Below, in pieces: positions 19,132-29,274 of a stretch of DNA of 30,929 nt. Both the position numbers and the translations under genes were made by a program. The notes below the pieces were generated by a model that was not told the origin of the DNA, did no database searches, and was given only the letters and a program-made list of their open reading frames with translations. Every line of letters starts with the position of its first letter. The stretch's first letter is position 1. Source of the stretch: Ophiothrix spiculata (lineage: Eukaryota; Echinodermata; Ophiuroidea; Amphilepidida; Ophiotrichidae); the NCBI GenBank assembly GCA_000969725.1, contig JXSR01S073357.1. One strand, 5' to 3'.

Positions 19132-19542
19132 TTCTATAGTGGCGTCGGCTTAAGAACCTGTTTTGAAGTAGGCCTAAACCATAATTATGTAATCGACTCA
19201 GCTGAAAAAAATCGCGACAAAGAGCGCGACAAAATTCACTCAAATGACAATTTCCTTCGCCTTTGGTTTGCACTGGGATCTTCGAGACCACTTTCTTACA
19301 TCAATTATATGTTACCTTGCTTAAAATTAAACAAGGGAAACGGAAAAACGAACACAATCTTAGACACACTCCAACCTGAGATATGGAAATCAACAGATCC
19401 AATTGACATGATTGAGCTCTTCAGACTTTCGCCATACATTCGCCGATATATCAACGATGCCCGCGAAAGAATCGTCGATCGATGCATAGGAGAAAACATC
19501 ACCGTGCACGACACAGTGGGGCTCTCCACACGGGCAAATTAA
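19132..19542 (+). CDS. Unrecognised reading frame ending in a MITE
   Basis: Open from the stop at 19129-19131 to TAA at 19540-19542, 136 codons; the first ATG is at 19309. The composition is protein-like: HSNDNFLRLWFALGSSRPLS, then LQPEIWKSTDPIDMIELFRL, then SPYIRRYINDARERIVDRCI. The last eight codons lie inside the MITE that starts at 19518. Beyond the MITE an open stretch DITDVLQLGPSF ends in a stop, possibly the old carboxyl end. No family recognised, no clear splice sites, and other frames are also open here, so it may be chance, a real exon or an old transposon gene. Confidence 0.27.
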   Translation, partial: FYSGVGLRTCFEVGLNHNYVIDSAEKNRDKERDKIHSNDNFLRLWFALGSSRPLSYINYMLPCLKLNKGNGKTNTILDTLQPEIWKSTDPIDMIELFRLSPYIRRYINDARERIVDRCIGENITVHDTVGLSTRAN

Positions 19543-19712
19543 TCTGTACTTCGCACATCCAGATGCATCTAGACTAAACTGGACTTCAGCAAACGTCAAT
19601 ACGCGTAACGATAATAAAGTCAGATTAACGCGCGTGTGAACACAATCTGCACTTCGGAAATGTACATTCATCTAGATGCATCTAGATTTGATGCTCCCGT
19701 GTGGAGAGCCCC
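19518..19712. mobile_element. 195-bp MITE with GGGGCTCTCCACACGGG ends
   Basis: GGGGCTCTCCACACGGG at the left is matched exactly in reverse complement at 19696-19712. Inside the ends, CATCTAGATGCATCTAGA on the right and CAGATGCATCTAGA on the left also pair. No target duplication seen. Confidence 0.85.
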
Positions 19713-20326
19713 GATATCACCGATGTCTTGCAGCTTGGGCCGTCTTTCTAAATTTAAGGTCAGCGTTGATACTTTACAGTTGGAAGTATCTTTAACAATT
19801 TACTGAGTTGAATAATGTTAAAGATTTGGGAGTACATATTTATCTCGCGAATGGTGGTCCGGTCAAGTAGGGCCTACATAAAATTGTAAAAAAGCATTTT
19901 ATGATAAATATTTTGATATCTCAATCCGACTTCGGTTTGCATGATTGTCTTGCATTTTGTAACCAATTGTAAATCAGTTTGTGTTGTCTACAGTGGATTG
20001 CTCCGTGTAATGGTGTTGCATCCTTACAAGTACTTGCATAACATGCATACCCCATGAAGGAGTCTATTCGTACAGGGGACCCACGGCTTTACGTGACTGT
20101 CCGACCACGGAGCAAGTAGAGTAAAGTTTCTTGCCCAAGGAAACATGTTCACTTACGCATTTTTTTTTAATGTGATGTCATCTGTGCAAACTTGCTCCAA
20201 TATACATGTAGGACTGCTTGGTTTGTCACAAGTGCAGTCCTACAGTCAATAGTGTTTTTATATAGCCTGCTCAAAACAAAATTGGTATATAAAACAAATA
20301 ATGAATTCTCTTTTATTCTGGCAAAA
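19713..20326. other. Mostly featureless; one SINE-like motif
   Basis: At about 20070-20150 the words CCCACGGCTTTACGTG, ACGGAGCAAGT and TTTCTTGCCCAAGGAAACA resemble a dispersed repeat common in invertebrate genomes, judged from memory and therefore weak. Nothing else. Confidence 0.3.
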
Positions 20327-20435
20327 GTAAAAACTATTACCCTGAGAGGTCTTAAAACTATAATAGTATTTCCCTCGACCTTCGGTCTCAGGAAGTATTA
20401 TAGTCTCAAGATCACTTCAGGGTAATGGATTTTAC
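20327..20435. mobile_element. About 109-bp palindromic element
   Basis: The left arm (GTAAAAACTATTACCCTGAG, then AACTATAATAGTATTTCC) pairs with the right arm (GGAAGTATTATAGT, then TTCAGGGTAATGGATTTTAC) around TCGACCTTCGGTCTCA. Pairing is imperfect but extends the whole length. Likely a very short MITE. Confidence 0.65.
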
Positions 20436-20536
20436 TGTTTCCCTCACATCCAGTCAATATTTGTGTGCACTTTGGCAGAAATTATGTTTCCATTATGCAA
20501 AAGCAGTCAATAGATAGAAATCAGTAAAAATAGAAA

Positions 20537-21210
20537 TTGAGCTGGCAATACTAAAATATACGGAGCGAGTCAATAAAAGTGCAATAGTTTAAATTGGCAC
20601 CATAGAGAACAAGAGAAATACTAAACAAATAACTGTTGTTTCTTAGTAGATCATAGATTTACCTTTAGAATGTTGAAAGAATAAGGATAATTGATAAAGG
20701 TGTTCCAAAGATATGCTCATTTTAAGATGGTGGTATAAAATCATTTCTGTCCAACTAGCGAACATTTTGATCATGTGCCTCATAAGGATTGAATGCGACA
20801 TTGCCTTTCTGTTACTATTTGCTGACCCTGAAAAGACTTAAATGGGCCTTTAAAAGTGTCATATGGTTTTGTTTAAATGTAAAATATAGCACCTTAATAT
20901 CCAGCTTTTTCATCTCCATGAAGCTTGGTACACCCCTTAGGTGTTTGCAAATTGACTGCGGCGGGAGTTGTTTGACATTCAAATGGTGGAATAATTGTCC
21001 GGGACAACATATTACTTGATCAGTCAGAAATCTATCTCTATCTTTATTTGACTTTTGTTGATTGATTACAGTCTAACAGAGAATTAAGTAACTCTTATGA
21101 TCTACTTAGAAAACAAATCAAAAGTTATTAGTTTAGTATTTATCTTTTTCTTTAAATATGGTGCCATTTTAACTGCACTTTTATTGACTCACTCGGTATT
21201 GCCAGCTCAA
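20537..21210. mobile_element. 674-bp MITE with about 90-bp imperfect terminal repeats
   Basis: The left end TTGAGCTGGCAATAC, GAGTCAATAAAAGTGCA, TTGGCACCATA and ATACTAAACAAATAACT recurs in the same order as reverse complement of the right end (TTGAGCTGGCAATACC, GAGTCAATAAAAGTGCAG, ATGGCACCATA, ATACTAAACTAATAACT). The middle has no gene. Confidence 0.83.
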
Positions 21211-21395
21211 ATCACATTAGTCAACCAGCACGGAGGGAGCGACTAAACCCAAGACCCATCATTGGTTTGTATGCATTTATTCATGGTACTTAACTAGGAA
21301 TAAACTGCACACAATCCAACTGCGAGTCTTGGGTCTTTTTGTCAAATGGTCATTTAATGCAGCTAGCCCCTTTGAAATGAGGTGTGGTTTGGGAT

Positions 21396-21688
21396 ACCCT
21401 GGTCACATAACCTTGCAGTGAGGTTAGGATGTGTTTATGGCGTCAATTCAGGAGACGCCGATCGGACACCGGCCGGTGTTCGACCTGTGTCGCCCAGTGT
21501 CTGGACGGTGTCCGTGAGCCCTAGAGAAAGAATTTAATTCCGAGTTAAAACCTTGGGGTTTGTATACGATGTCTTCAGTCACATAACCACCGGTGTCCAA
21601 CCGGGCATCGCAATCATTCACCGGTGTCATACCGATGTCATACCGGCGTTGCGCCGTTGCGGCTTCTTGCGTCTTATGTGACCAGGGT
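21396..21688. mobile_element. 293-bp MITE with perfect 15-bp ends and CACCGGTGTC words
   Basis: ACCCTGGTCACATAA at 21396-21410 and its exact reverse complement at 21674-21688. The GC-rich inside repeats forms of ACCGGTGTC, GGACACCGGCCGGTGT and ATACCGATGTCATACCGGCG. CACATAACC occurs again at about 21581. No coding frame of note, no clear target duplication. Confidence 0.85.
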
Positions 21689-22099
21689 GTAAACCCTTTT
21701 TGATACTGATCTTTTTAAAACAGCACAATGTCAAGTACTTTAATTCATGTATCTTATATATTTATTTAAAAACCAATAGAAAGATAAAATATTTACATGG
21801 ATCCGTGTATTATATATTACTGTACATGATTCCAGTCAAAATGTATTGATATTATACAATCAAGAAGCTTATGATAAATATATGAAAATTAATAATAATA
21901 AAAAATTGTATGTACATCAAATTTAGATACTATATTGTGTTAAATCTTCCATTGAAATATATATAATTTTTAACACAAATTAACGAAACATACAATCTAG
22001 GATAAAACAAAATCACTTTGTTGCCCCGTAAGGGATAAAATTTAAGAGGTTCTGCAGGTAGTTAAGTTGTTGTTGATGCTCTGTATATTTGTACCACAG
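21689..22099. other. AT-rich, no feature recognised
   Basis: Strongly AT-rich sequence with no repeat or protein-like frame until the acceptor-like site at 22099. Confidence 0.5.
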
Positions 22100-22405
22100 A
22101 CAAAGTTGGAATATGATATGAATTTGAAAGAAATTAAGGACAAAATTGATGCAATCAGGCCAAAGATTGAGACATTTGATACAGCAATCACAACTAATTT
22201 TAATGATTTAACCCTTGTTATACGGAGCGATTTTCACAAACATATTATACGGAGGGTGTTGTTGCAACCCATCCCACCACCAACCTCAATTTTTTATAGC
22301 AAGTCCCCCAGACTCCCGCATGTGGTACCAATGGATAGGAATCCGTCCCCTCTTTCCATTGACAACAAATTCAAGGTCATCCGTAAATGCATGACATCAC
22401 TATGA
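22100..22405 (+). CDS. Possible exon with coiled-coil character
   Basis: An acceptor-like site (TTTGTACCACAG) at 22099 is followed by an open frame: TKLEYDMNLKEIKDKIDAIR, then PKIETFDTAITTNFNDLTLV. The first 40 residues show heptad-like hydrophobic spacing. The later part is proline-rich and less protein-like, ending at TGA 22403-22405. Not recognised; no donor or partner exon is clear. Confidence 0.25.
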   Translation, partial: TKLEYDMNLKEIKDKIDAIRPKIETFDTAITTNFNDLTLVIRSDFHKHIIRRVLLQPIPPPTSIFYSKSPRLPHVVPMDRNPSPLSIDNKFKVIRKCMTSL

Positions 22406-23014
22406 CGTCATAATTAATTACCTAAATGTGAAAAATCTGCAATTGTACGGAAAATATAGTCAAAAAGCATTTTTTTTTAAATCGTAGGAATATCCAATTT
22501 TCATGCATTTTTTTGCTAAATATTGTAGAAAATTACTAATTTTACCTAAATATCAAGTTTGAAATTAATGTCTGCTATAAAAATGACTAAAAAGTACATT
22601 TTTAAAATCACCGAGTTAAACTAACCCCCGACCTCAAAACTTTGAATGGACACTGTACCCATCCACCCTGAAGGTGGTCGGGTCATAATTTTTTTGCTTA
22701 ATTAAGTGCATAAGATGAACTTAGAGGTACAAGAGGCCGTTTAGTGCTGTGCACAAGGAAATTTTTAGCGGTAGAAAAAAAATCGGTAGTAGAACTAGGG
22801 TTAAAGCTAATACAGGACGAGGTTTCAGTAAAATAAGGTATCAAATAACAAAATAAAACCCGGCCCAAATTTTGCGTTGATCAGAAAACAGCAACACAGT
22901 TTTTTTCCCAAAAAAAATAGAACAAATCAAACTGGAAAAGTACAAACTTGCACAAAATACAAAGTACTGAATTAATTTACATAGATAAATATAAATTATT
23001 TTGGCTATCTTCCA
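22406..23014. other. AT-rich, no gene recognised
   Basis: A weak inverted pair (CCCCCGACCTC at about 22625 and GGTGGTCGGG at about 22673) is the only structure. Confidence 0.4.
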
Positions 23015-23249
23015 CACTGTTATACTGTTGGGCAATTATTTAATTAAATTAATTAAACTATGAACAACCCAATTGTTGGGTAAATAATATTAACCAACTG
23101 TTGGTGAAATTTTACCCAATATTTGGGTAATTAGCAGTTAGGTAATTAGCCAACATTTTACGCAACGTTGGTAATTATTTACCCAGAAGTAGGGTTGTTC
23201 ATAGTTGAACCAACGTTGGGTAAATTATTTGCCCAACGTTCTAACAGTG
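23015..23249. mobile_element. 235-bp MITE made of CCCAACGTTGGGTAA words
   Basis: Terminal repeats CACTGTTATACTGTTGGGCA and (reverse complement of the right) CACTGTTAGAACGTTGGGCA. The whole inside is built from CCCAAC/GTTGGG and TTACCCA/TGGGTAA words (about a dozen), for example CCCAATTGTTGGGTAAATA and TTACCCAATATTTGGGTAA. Confidence 0.8.
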
Positions 23250-23347
23250 CATGTTCTATCATGTTTGTCATGGTAAATAAAGATGAGGAGACAAATATAT
23301 TCTGTCCAGGAATTAAATCCTGGTCATTTGTTTCAATTTGCTTTATC

Positions 23348-23865
23348 ATTAGGCCAAAAAAAAAATGTTTGTTTGCCCTTAATGACCAAAAATTTGGAGG
23401 GTCGGTAGGCGATCCTTTTTTTTTTTTTTTTTTACTCTTCACATATACTTTAAGAATGTCATTCCATGGAATTTATCGCAAATGCCAAGCAATGGAGGGC
23501 TTAATCAAATATTGTGGGTCATTATTTAGAGGAAATATGCATTTTATACAACTAAATGTGTACCGCAGCGGCAAAAGGGTCCAGTTGTCGACCCCTACAT
23601 GTTGCTCATTGTAGCATATCTGATGTATACAAATACCATACATTAGATATGCTACAAGGAGCAACATGTACGAGCCGACAACTGGACCCTTTTGCCGCGG
23701 CGGTACACAAATGTGACTTTATACTGCTAAATTTTATGTTTTCCATTGAAAATATTGAGTTTTCATATTTAACATGTTTGAAAAAAAAAAAACTAAAATC
23801 GCGACCCTAATTTTGGGCATTTTTTGGGTCGGTCGCGGAGGGCAAACAAACATTTTTTTTAAGCC
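23348..23865. mobile_element. About 518-bp element with long inverted ends, host of a nested hairpin
   Basis: AAAAAATGTTTGTTTGCCCT at the left is matched as reverse complement at about 23841-23865. Further in, GGGTCGGTAGGCGATCC and TTTTTTTTTT on the left face AAAAAAAAAA and CGCGACCCTAA/GGGTCGGTCGCGG on the right. The hairpin at 23557-23709 lies within it. Confidence 0.7.
23557..23709. mobile_element. 153-bp near-perfect hairpin element, nested
   Basis: Arms of about 72 bp, e.g. TGTGTACCGC and GGCAAAAGGGTCCAGTTGTC on the left against GACAACTGGACCCTTTTGCC and GCGGTACACA on the right, with about 10 bases of loop at 23629-23638 and a handful of mismatches. AAATG flanks both sides (23554-23558, about 23709-23713), a possible 5-bp target duplication. 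Confidence 0.85.
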
Positions 23866-24437
23866 TTATACCATGATCAGCCTGATAAAATCATTAAGAT
23901 ATAGGTTCTCTTTTTTTCCTAATACATATACACACGCATTTATATACCAATAATTTTTTGTAATGCTACAAATAATCAAATTCCATGAACAGCATTATTT
24001 ATACTTCAAACAGTTTCTACCTATACCCATAATAATGTATAAATGCACAGTGACTGTTAATTGTTCAGGTAAAGATAATTATGAAAATTATGGTACATGA
24101 CATCAGTTTGAGTGCTTACGATCTTAATCTATGAGCTATGTAGAGATTAAACCTGGGACTCCCTAGTGAAATACCGCTGCATAATTGCCTCCAAATTAGA
24201 CAATAACAGATCTGATCTGAACTGCATGGAGGACAGTAGACATTGGCTAGTGAGCCTACCAGCTAAAACAACATTTTTCTATTATTTCTAATTTGAATAC
24301 ATAGCTGACCCTTTTATTTCCATAATTACATACCTGAATATCACGGTCAATACAAGGTGAAAGCGCAAACAACAGCAAACCATCAAATGTGATACAACAA
24401 AAAATTAAATTATCTTTTTAAGGTTAGCTTAAACTAA
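23866..24437. other. No recognised feature
   Basis: AT-rich unique sequence without protein-like frame or clear repeat. Confidence 0.5.
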
Positions 24438-25038
24438 AAGGGGGGACTTTGCGACGATCTGCAGACTGAGATATCAGGCTTTGAAGTTGAGAAGTGGTAA
24501 CATTTTCGTCTGGGGGTGAATTTGATATTTTGTGATATTATGAATCTTCAAAGTTTTAAAAATCTTCCTATCAAGCCGTTTTCTATAAAATTGCAAAAAA
24601 AGATGATTTTATGACAATTTTATAACACCGTGTCAATCCCCTTTTTGCAATTTTGTGATTGGAAGAAAAAACATCCTCGAAAACTGACCTTTTTCTCAAC
24701 TCAAATTTTCACTTCTCTGACAGACTGTCCTAGGTATATAATTAAAGATATGTATCTTTACAATATCTGTGTCAAATTTGATGATGATTGAGTGCTCCTA
24801 ATTGAGAATTTGTGTATAGTTGAATAGTAATCAATAAAATTGATGCTTTCACAAACCCAAACTTTAAAGCTTGTTTTCTCCAATTGCTATTTTTGAAAAG
24901 TGATCAACACGCTCTTACTAAAATAGCCATATCTTCGGAACGGATTGTTGTATCGAAATTACTTGTGAAACTCTAAGCTTTCACATGATGCCAAAAACTC
25001 AATTTTAATGTCGGAACCAAAGTCCCCCCCCCCTTTCG
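24438..25038. mobile_element. About 600-bp MITE-like element with AAAGGGGGGACTTTG ends
   Basis: AAAGGGGGGACTTTG at about 24438 and the reverse complement CAAAGTCCCCCCCCCCTTT at 25018-25036. The right end has four extra G:C pairs. The inside shows no extended pairing and no coding frame; the call rests on the ends. Confidence 0.5.
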
Positions 25039-25160
25039 GTGTGAGTCACATTTAGCAAACATTAAAAAGAGATTTTGTATACTATAGCCCTCAAACCATT
25101 AAATCTTAACTAACAAGTATAATATATATGAAGAACAGTGAACATATTCAGACAGACTTA

Positions 25161-25406
25161 ATATATATGTGACATGATTAAGGGGAATAGGTCACATGTT
25201 GGAAATAGTGATTTTGAGATACAGAACATTAAAGGTAGACAATTCTTTTGATTTTCAAGTTCATAACTCTGGAACCAGATGACCCATACTGCTGGGACTT
25301 GGATCAAATGTATAGTATTTATTTATGTACATATATTTATTTAAGACAAATATGAAAATTATTGACATGTGAGAGACTTATTCCTCTTGCTTGTGTCACG
25401 TATATA
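25161..25406. mobile_element. 246-bp MITE with TATATATGTGACATGATTAA ends
   Basis: Left: TATATATGTGACATG, AAGGGGAATAGGTC, CACATGT. Right, as reverse complement: TATATACGTGACACA, AGAGGAATAAGTC, CACATGT. Imperfect terminal repeats of about 38 bp. It ends four bases from the next element. Confidence 0.72.
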
Positions 25407-25410
25407 GTAC

Positions 25411-25870
25411 ATATGTGACCCGTCATATCGAAAGGTACCTTAATATCGCGGATACCGGTAGAGTAAATTACGAGATACGGGCCATTGAAGCTGAGCATAG
25501 TCAAAAATCACATCCAAGGTCGAATTTCTAATTTCATCAGAAACGTTACCTTTGAAGTGTACTCTATCATATTAATCAGGCTCCAACATCCAAAACATAA
25601 AATTGATTTGTTAAAAAACAAGATACAAATCCTTTCTCCATTCAAGTATTACCAGTACAGAAACTTTAAACTTGATTTTCTCAGAACTATAGTTTTCTGA
25701 ATCAGCTTGATGCCTTTTACCAATTTGGATGTAACTTTGCAATCGAACATCCAATAACTAAAAGCAAGGTGTCATTTTAAAGCTTAAAATATAATCTTTC
25801 AGATGAGACCAAAATATCAATTTTCATTTTGGGACCCTTAAGGTACCTTTCGATATGATGGATCACATAT
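25411..25870. mobile_element. 460-bp MITE with TATGTGACCCGTCATATCGA ends
   Basis: Left TATGTGACCCGTCATATCGA, AAGGTACCTTAA; right as reverse complement TATGTGATCCATCATATCGA, AAGGTACCTTAA: about 30 of 32 positions match. It shares the outermost TATGTGA with the element just to the left. The reading frame at 25485-25700 inside it is not protein-like. Confidence 0.83.
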
Positions 25871-27065
25871 AATAAGCATATTTCAACTTCTTTTTCTTTT
25901 TAAACTAACTTTGAAACTTTTTGAAAGGTTATGGCAAAAATTGTTCCCAAAAAGGGTTTTTCAGCTGAAAATTGATCTTAACATTCAAACTCAAAAACTA
26001 CAATGAAAAAATTCTTCAAAATATGAAAAACAAATCATTCTTTTCCAAAGTCGCAAGTTTAGACAGTATTTAAGTCATTTTTCAACAAGTAAAACTTTTG
26101 GGAAAGCACTCTACTTTAATAGGCAATTGTTGATGATCAAAATAAAAAAATATATTTGAAATATACTAGTATGAAACCAATTGTAGCTTCATTCAACAAC
26201 ATTATTATCATGTTAAGTATACCACTCTGCTCCTAGAAAAGTATAATTAATTTTGAAAGGAATAAATTTAATTTCTATTAAATCAAACAATTGTCAGAAC
26301 GTTGCAAAATTAAACATCTTGTAAATTTATATTCTCATAATGGGTTAGTTTAAACCAGCAGAAACAAAAATTAATAAACTTTAAATAAGTTAAGAGAAAA
26401 GTTCTTCATTTGAGGTATTAATAATATTTACATTTAATATTGGAAAATTTAAAAGAAAACACCAGTACTACACTTATAGTATATTTGACAAGCTATTTTT
26501 ACAGATGCAATAATAACACAATTCTAAACCACTTGTCTTGTTAATTGCTCTTACACAACAATGGAAATTTTTATCGTTCATGTTTGTTAATGTGACGGTG
26601 CCCTGACTGTAATAAATATGGGTCACACAAATTACGAAATCACGAAATGCGACATCGTAATTCGTCTGACCCTCGCCGAAACAAAAAATCAATCTAACAC
26701 ATTTATTAATTTATCAATATCACTAAGGTAGAACCCCAACGTAAGCTTCTATACCATATGATGTGTGTGACAATACATCTCTTATATACACAAACTGTTC
26801 AATATACTTCTCTTTAGTGTTAAAATGCATAATAGCATGCTGAAAAAGCTATATATATGGTACTGGATTATACCATATGGGCAATACAAATGTGACATAA
26901 AAACAAGCAATAGAGAAACATATAGTTTTCATAATTACATTAACCAATGAAATCATTTCATTAAGTACTGAATAATGATATTCTAAAAGTCCAAATATAA
27001 AAGTACTGTGATTAAATATTTGAAGGTGTAATAAAGTTAAACTGAGCTACCAGTCATGGAGTTCA
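25871..27065. other. AT-rich stretch, no gene recognised
   Basis: One small inverted pair, AATTACGA and TCGTAATT, at 26631-26663. A minus-strand open frame at 26474-26692 is not recognisable. Confidence 0.45.
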
Positions 27066-27577
27066 AATTGTAGCATTAAGGTCTAATTGAATACGCCAGT
27101 ACAAGAAAACCGCAACTCCAATAGCTCCCTTCTGTTACGTTCTGTAAAATATAAATGCATACAAATATCTGAAAATGCTTTCAAATTACTAAAAAGCATT
27201 TCCATGTCTATATCCCAATCATAGTGTCACATTTGACCTTATAGTTGACTTTTTTAGACATTGTTAGATAAATTGTCTGATAAATTGTCTAGTATATAGT
27301 TGCAGGGGGGAGCTCATGGAGTAGAGGTTTACTTGTTATGACTGTTTAAACATAGCAACCAAGACCTATAACAATTATCTAACAATGTCTAAAAAAGTCA
27401 ACTACAAGGTTAAATGTGACACTATGATTAGATATTGACATGGAAATGCTATTTTGATGATGTGAAAGCATTTTCAGAGATTTGTATGCATTTATATTTT
27501 ATAAATATAATTAACAGAAGGGAGCTATTAGAGTTGGGGTTTTCTTACACTGGCATATTCAATTGTTTATGCTAAAA
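27066..27577. mobile_element. About 510-bp foldback element, arms of about 210 bp
   Basis: The left arm 27066-27270 and right arm 27368-27577 are inverted copies over almost their whole length. Sample words are AATAGCTCCCTTCTGTTA, ATATAAATGCATACAAAT, ATCATAGTGTCACATTT and GTTGACTTTTTTAGACATTG on the left, with matching complements on the right. The spacer of about 95 bp contains TTGCAGGGGGGAGCTCATGG. Identity about 85-90% by eye. No coding capacity. Confidence 0.88.
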
Positions 27578-27908
27578 TTCTGGGCACAGATTCCATCATG
27601 TAAGGAGATAAACCACATAAATAAATAATACTTCATGTGAATGACCACACATGCATGCTAGTTTTTAATATTCACCAATTATGACAGAACTTGTTTCATC
27701 ATCGGCACAAATTCAAATACCCACAAATTGGCCTTTATGGCACGTTAAAGCCTGGTTTTCCCCTTTCTAAATCTATAGTTTGAATATAAAGATACTAAAA
27801 TAAATGTCTAAAGCTGTCTGCCCTAGTGCTGCATATGAATTCAAGACAGATAAAAAACATTTGGCAAAGTGTGATTACTGTGCAGTCAATTTGGTATAAG
27901 TATAATAA
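27578..27908. other. Unassigned, possibly upstream part of the Penelope-like remnant
   Basis: No clear domain. A short frame around 27835-27890 (FKTDKKHLAKCDYCAVN) may belong to the retroelement that follows, but this is not shown. Confidence 0.3.
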
Positions 27909-28640
27909 CTATGTGGACAAACTCCTGAGACTGTGTACAAACTCTGTAGCGACTGTGGTGGCACCTACATTGGTGAATCTGGTCACCCTCTTGGCAAGAG
28001 AATCAAAAAACACAGCACAAATCTTCGACATCTTCAGTCTCTGAACACTTGAAATCTAGTAAGCATACCCGGGGTACTCAAATTTGATTTGGGTAGGGAT
28101 GTGCCTCTGGGAAATTTGGAGAGCCACCCATCTAAATACAATTTTTATGAAAAACTGACCCATCCATATACCAATTCTTCTCAATTTTGAGCCGAATTTA
28201 ATCAAAAATCCAATTTTTTCTGTCCAAATTTGCTCTATTTTGGCAAAATTTTCTAACATTTTGAAAAGAAATGTCCAAATGTGTGGCATTTGGCGCAAAT
28301 TTCCGAAAATATTTGAAAAGAAAACCCATCAAAATACCTCATTTTGCGAAGAAAAAGGACCAATTGGAATACCAGAAAGCCTGATTTTGCTACCCAACTT
28401 TGCAGCACATCCCCATAACCCCTTTTGTACTAAGTAGCCCCCCTCCCCCAGGGAAGCATAACATCCAACATGATCAAGTGGAGATATTAGCCAAGGAATC
28501 AAGAGACTTTTCCAGGAGAGTGTTGGAAGTCATCTTAGGCAGTAACGGCCCAATTTGAACTGGGTCTGGACCTGGATCCCATCTAGGGAATCTGTCCTCA
28601 AGAATTTTTGAAGAGTCACATGACGTTTTGTTTATCGGTG
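27909..28640 (+). pseudogene. Penelope-like retroelement GIY-YIG endonuclease remnant, interrupted
   Basis: The plus strand at 27921-28040 reads TPETVYKLCSDCGGTYIGES, then GHPLGKRIKKHSTNLRHLQ: the VYK, CxxC, YIGE and R..KH pattern of GIY-YIG nucleases carried by Penelope-like elements, which nick target DNA. A frameshift near 28040 moves to SVSEHLKSSKH, where a MITE (28067-28453) breaks the frame. After it the same frame resumes as NIQHDQVEILAKESRDFSRR, then VLEVILGSNGPI and a stop, matching the family's R..xE helix with the conserved glutamate. The reverse transcriptase half is not found. Clearly dead. A free-standing GIY-YIG gene is the alternative, less likely in this context. Confidence 0.75.
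28067..28453. mobile_element. 387-bp MITE in the GIY-YIG remnant, 6-bp target duplication
   Basis: AAGCAT stands on both sides (28061-28066 and 28454-28459). The left begins ACCCGGGGTACTCAAA with GGGTAGGGATGTGCC further in. The right, as reverse complement, begins CCCTGGGGGAGGGGGGCTAC with GGGGTTATGGGGATGTGC further in. Removing it restores the endonuclease frame, which confirms the borders. Confidence 0.83.
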
Positions 28641-28876
28641 TGTTTACTTCGCTTCCGTCGAGCGTAACATCGTTGCCAGTGCCACACAAGTAGCAGAAGA
28701 CAATAGACGGGGTATATCGAAAGATCCCCTATGAGGTATGTTTTCAAGTGATGTAGAAGTTTTAACAAATTTCTATGGTTTACCACCATCACGTATGAGC
28801 CTATTTTCAAAGAATTAATGTACATATTTAAAAATTCAAAATATTATGACCATTTCCATCAAGAGAGACAAAACAC
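28641..28876. other. No recognised feature
   Basis: Unique AT-rich sequence after the Penelope-like remnant. Confidence 0.4.
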
Positions 28877-28895
28877 CGTATCCCCTTTGGCTTAG

Positions 28896-29122
28896 GAAGC
28901 ATCAAATTCAAGCTTTTATAATTCCCTTTCATATCACCATAAAGTGAATCTTAACATATTCATTCACTATATGCTAAAAATTTCAGGCCTTGAATTTTCA
29001 GTTTTGACTACATATATAAATGCTACATGGTTAGAGATTACAATGTGCCATGTATCTTTCCCAAGGTGTTGGTTATGTGGCTTTTATCTAACGGTCATAA
29101 GCCAAGGGATACTAGACTCATA
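28896..29122. mobile_element. About 225-bp MITE with GTATCCCYTTGGCTTA ends
   Basis: A left end GTATCCCCTTTGGCTTA (at about 28877-28893) and right end TAAGCCAAGGGATAC (about 29099-29113) are inverted copies with one gap. The borders are approximate to about 20 bases. No coding frame. Confidence 0.58.
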
Positions 29123-29274
29123 GCCAGTACCAAGGGAGAGATAGATTGCACAACTTCACCAATATAACCATCACCGTGCAGTATTTGCTTTATTACACCC
29201 CATTGTGCCTACTTTATGAATATTTAGGTGTAATAATATGTGTATTCTTTCCAATTTGCACAGATAGCTCACAT

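Noticed and set aside
20040-20160. Possible SINE or snRNA-like piece with TTTCTTGCCCAAGGAAACA
   Set aside because: Familiar-looking words only; no box A/B pair or borders, so not called as a separate element.
24120-24260. Possible minus-strand tRNA-like sequence
   Set aside because: GGTTTAATCTC is a poor box B and no box A or stems are found.
25485-25700. Frame of 71 codons
   Set aside because: It lies inside the 460-bp MITE and is not protein-like.
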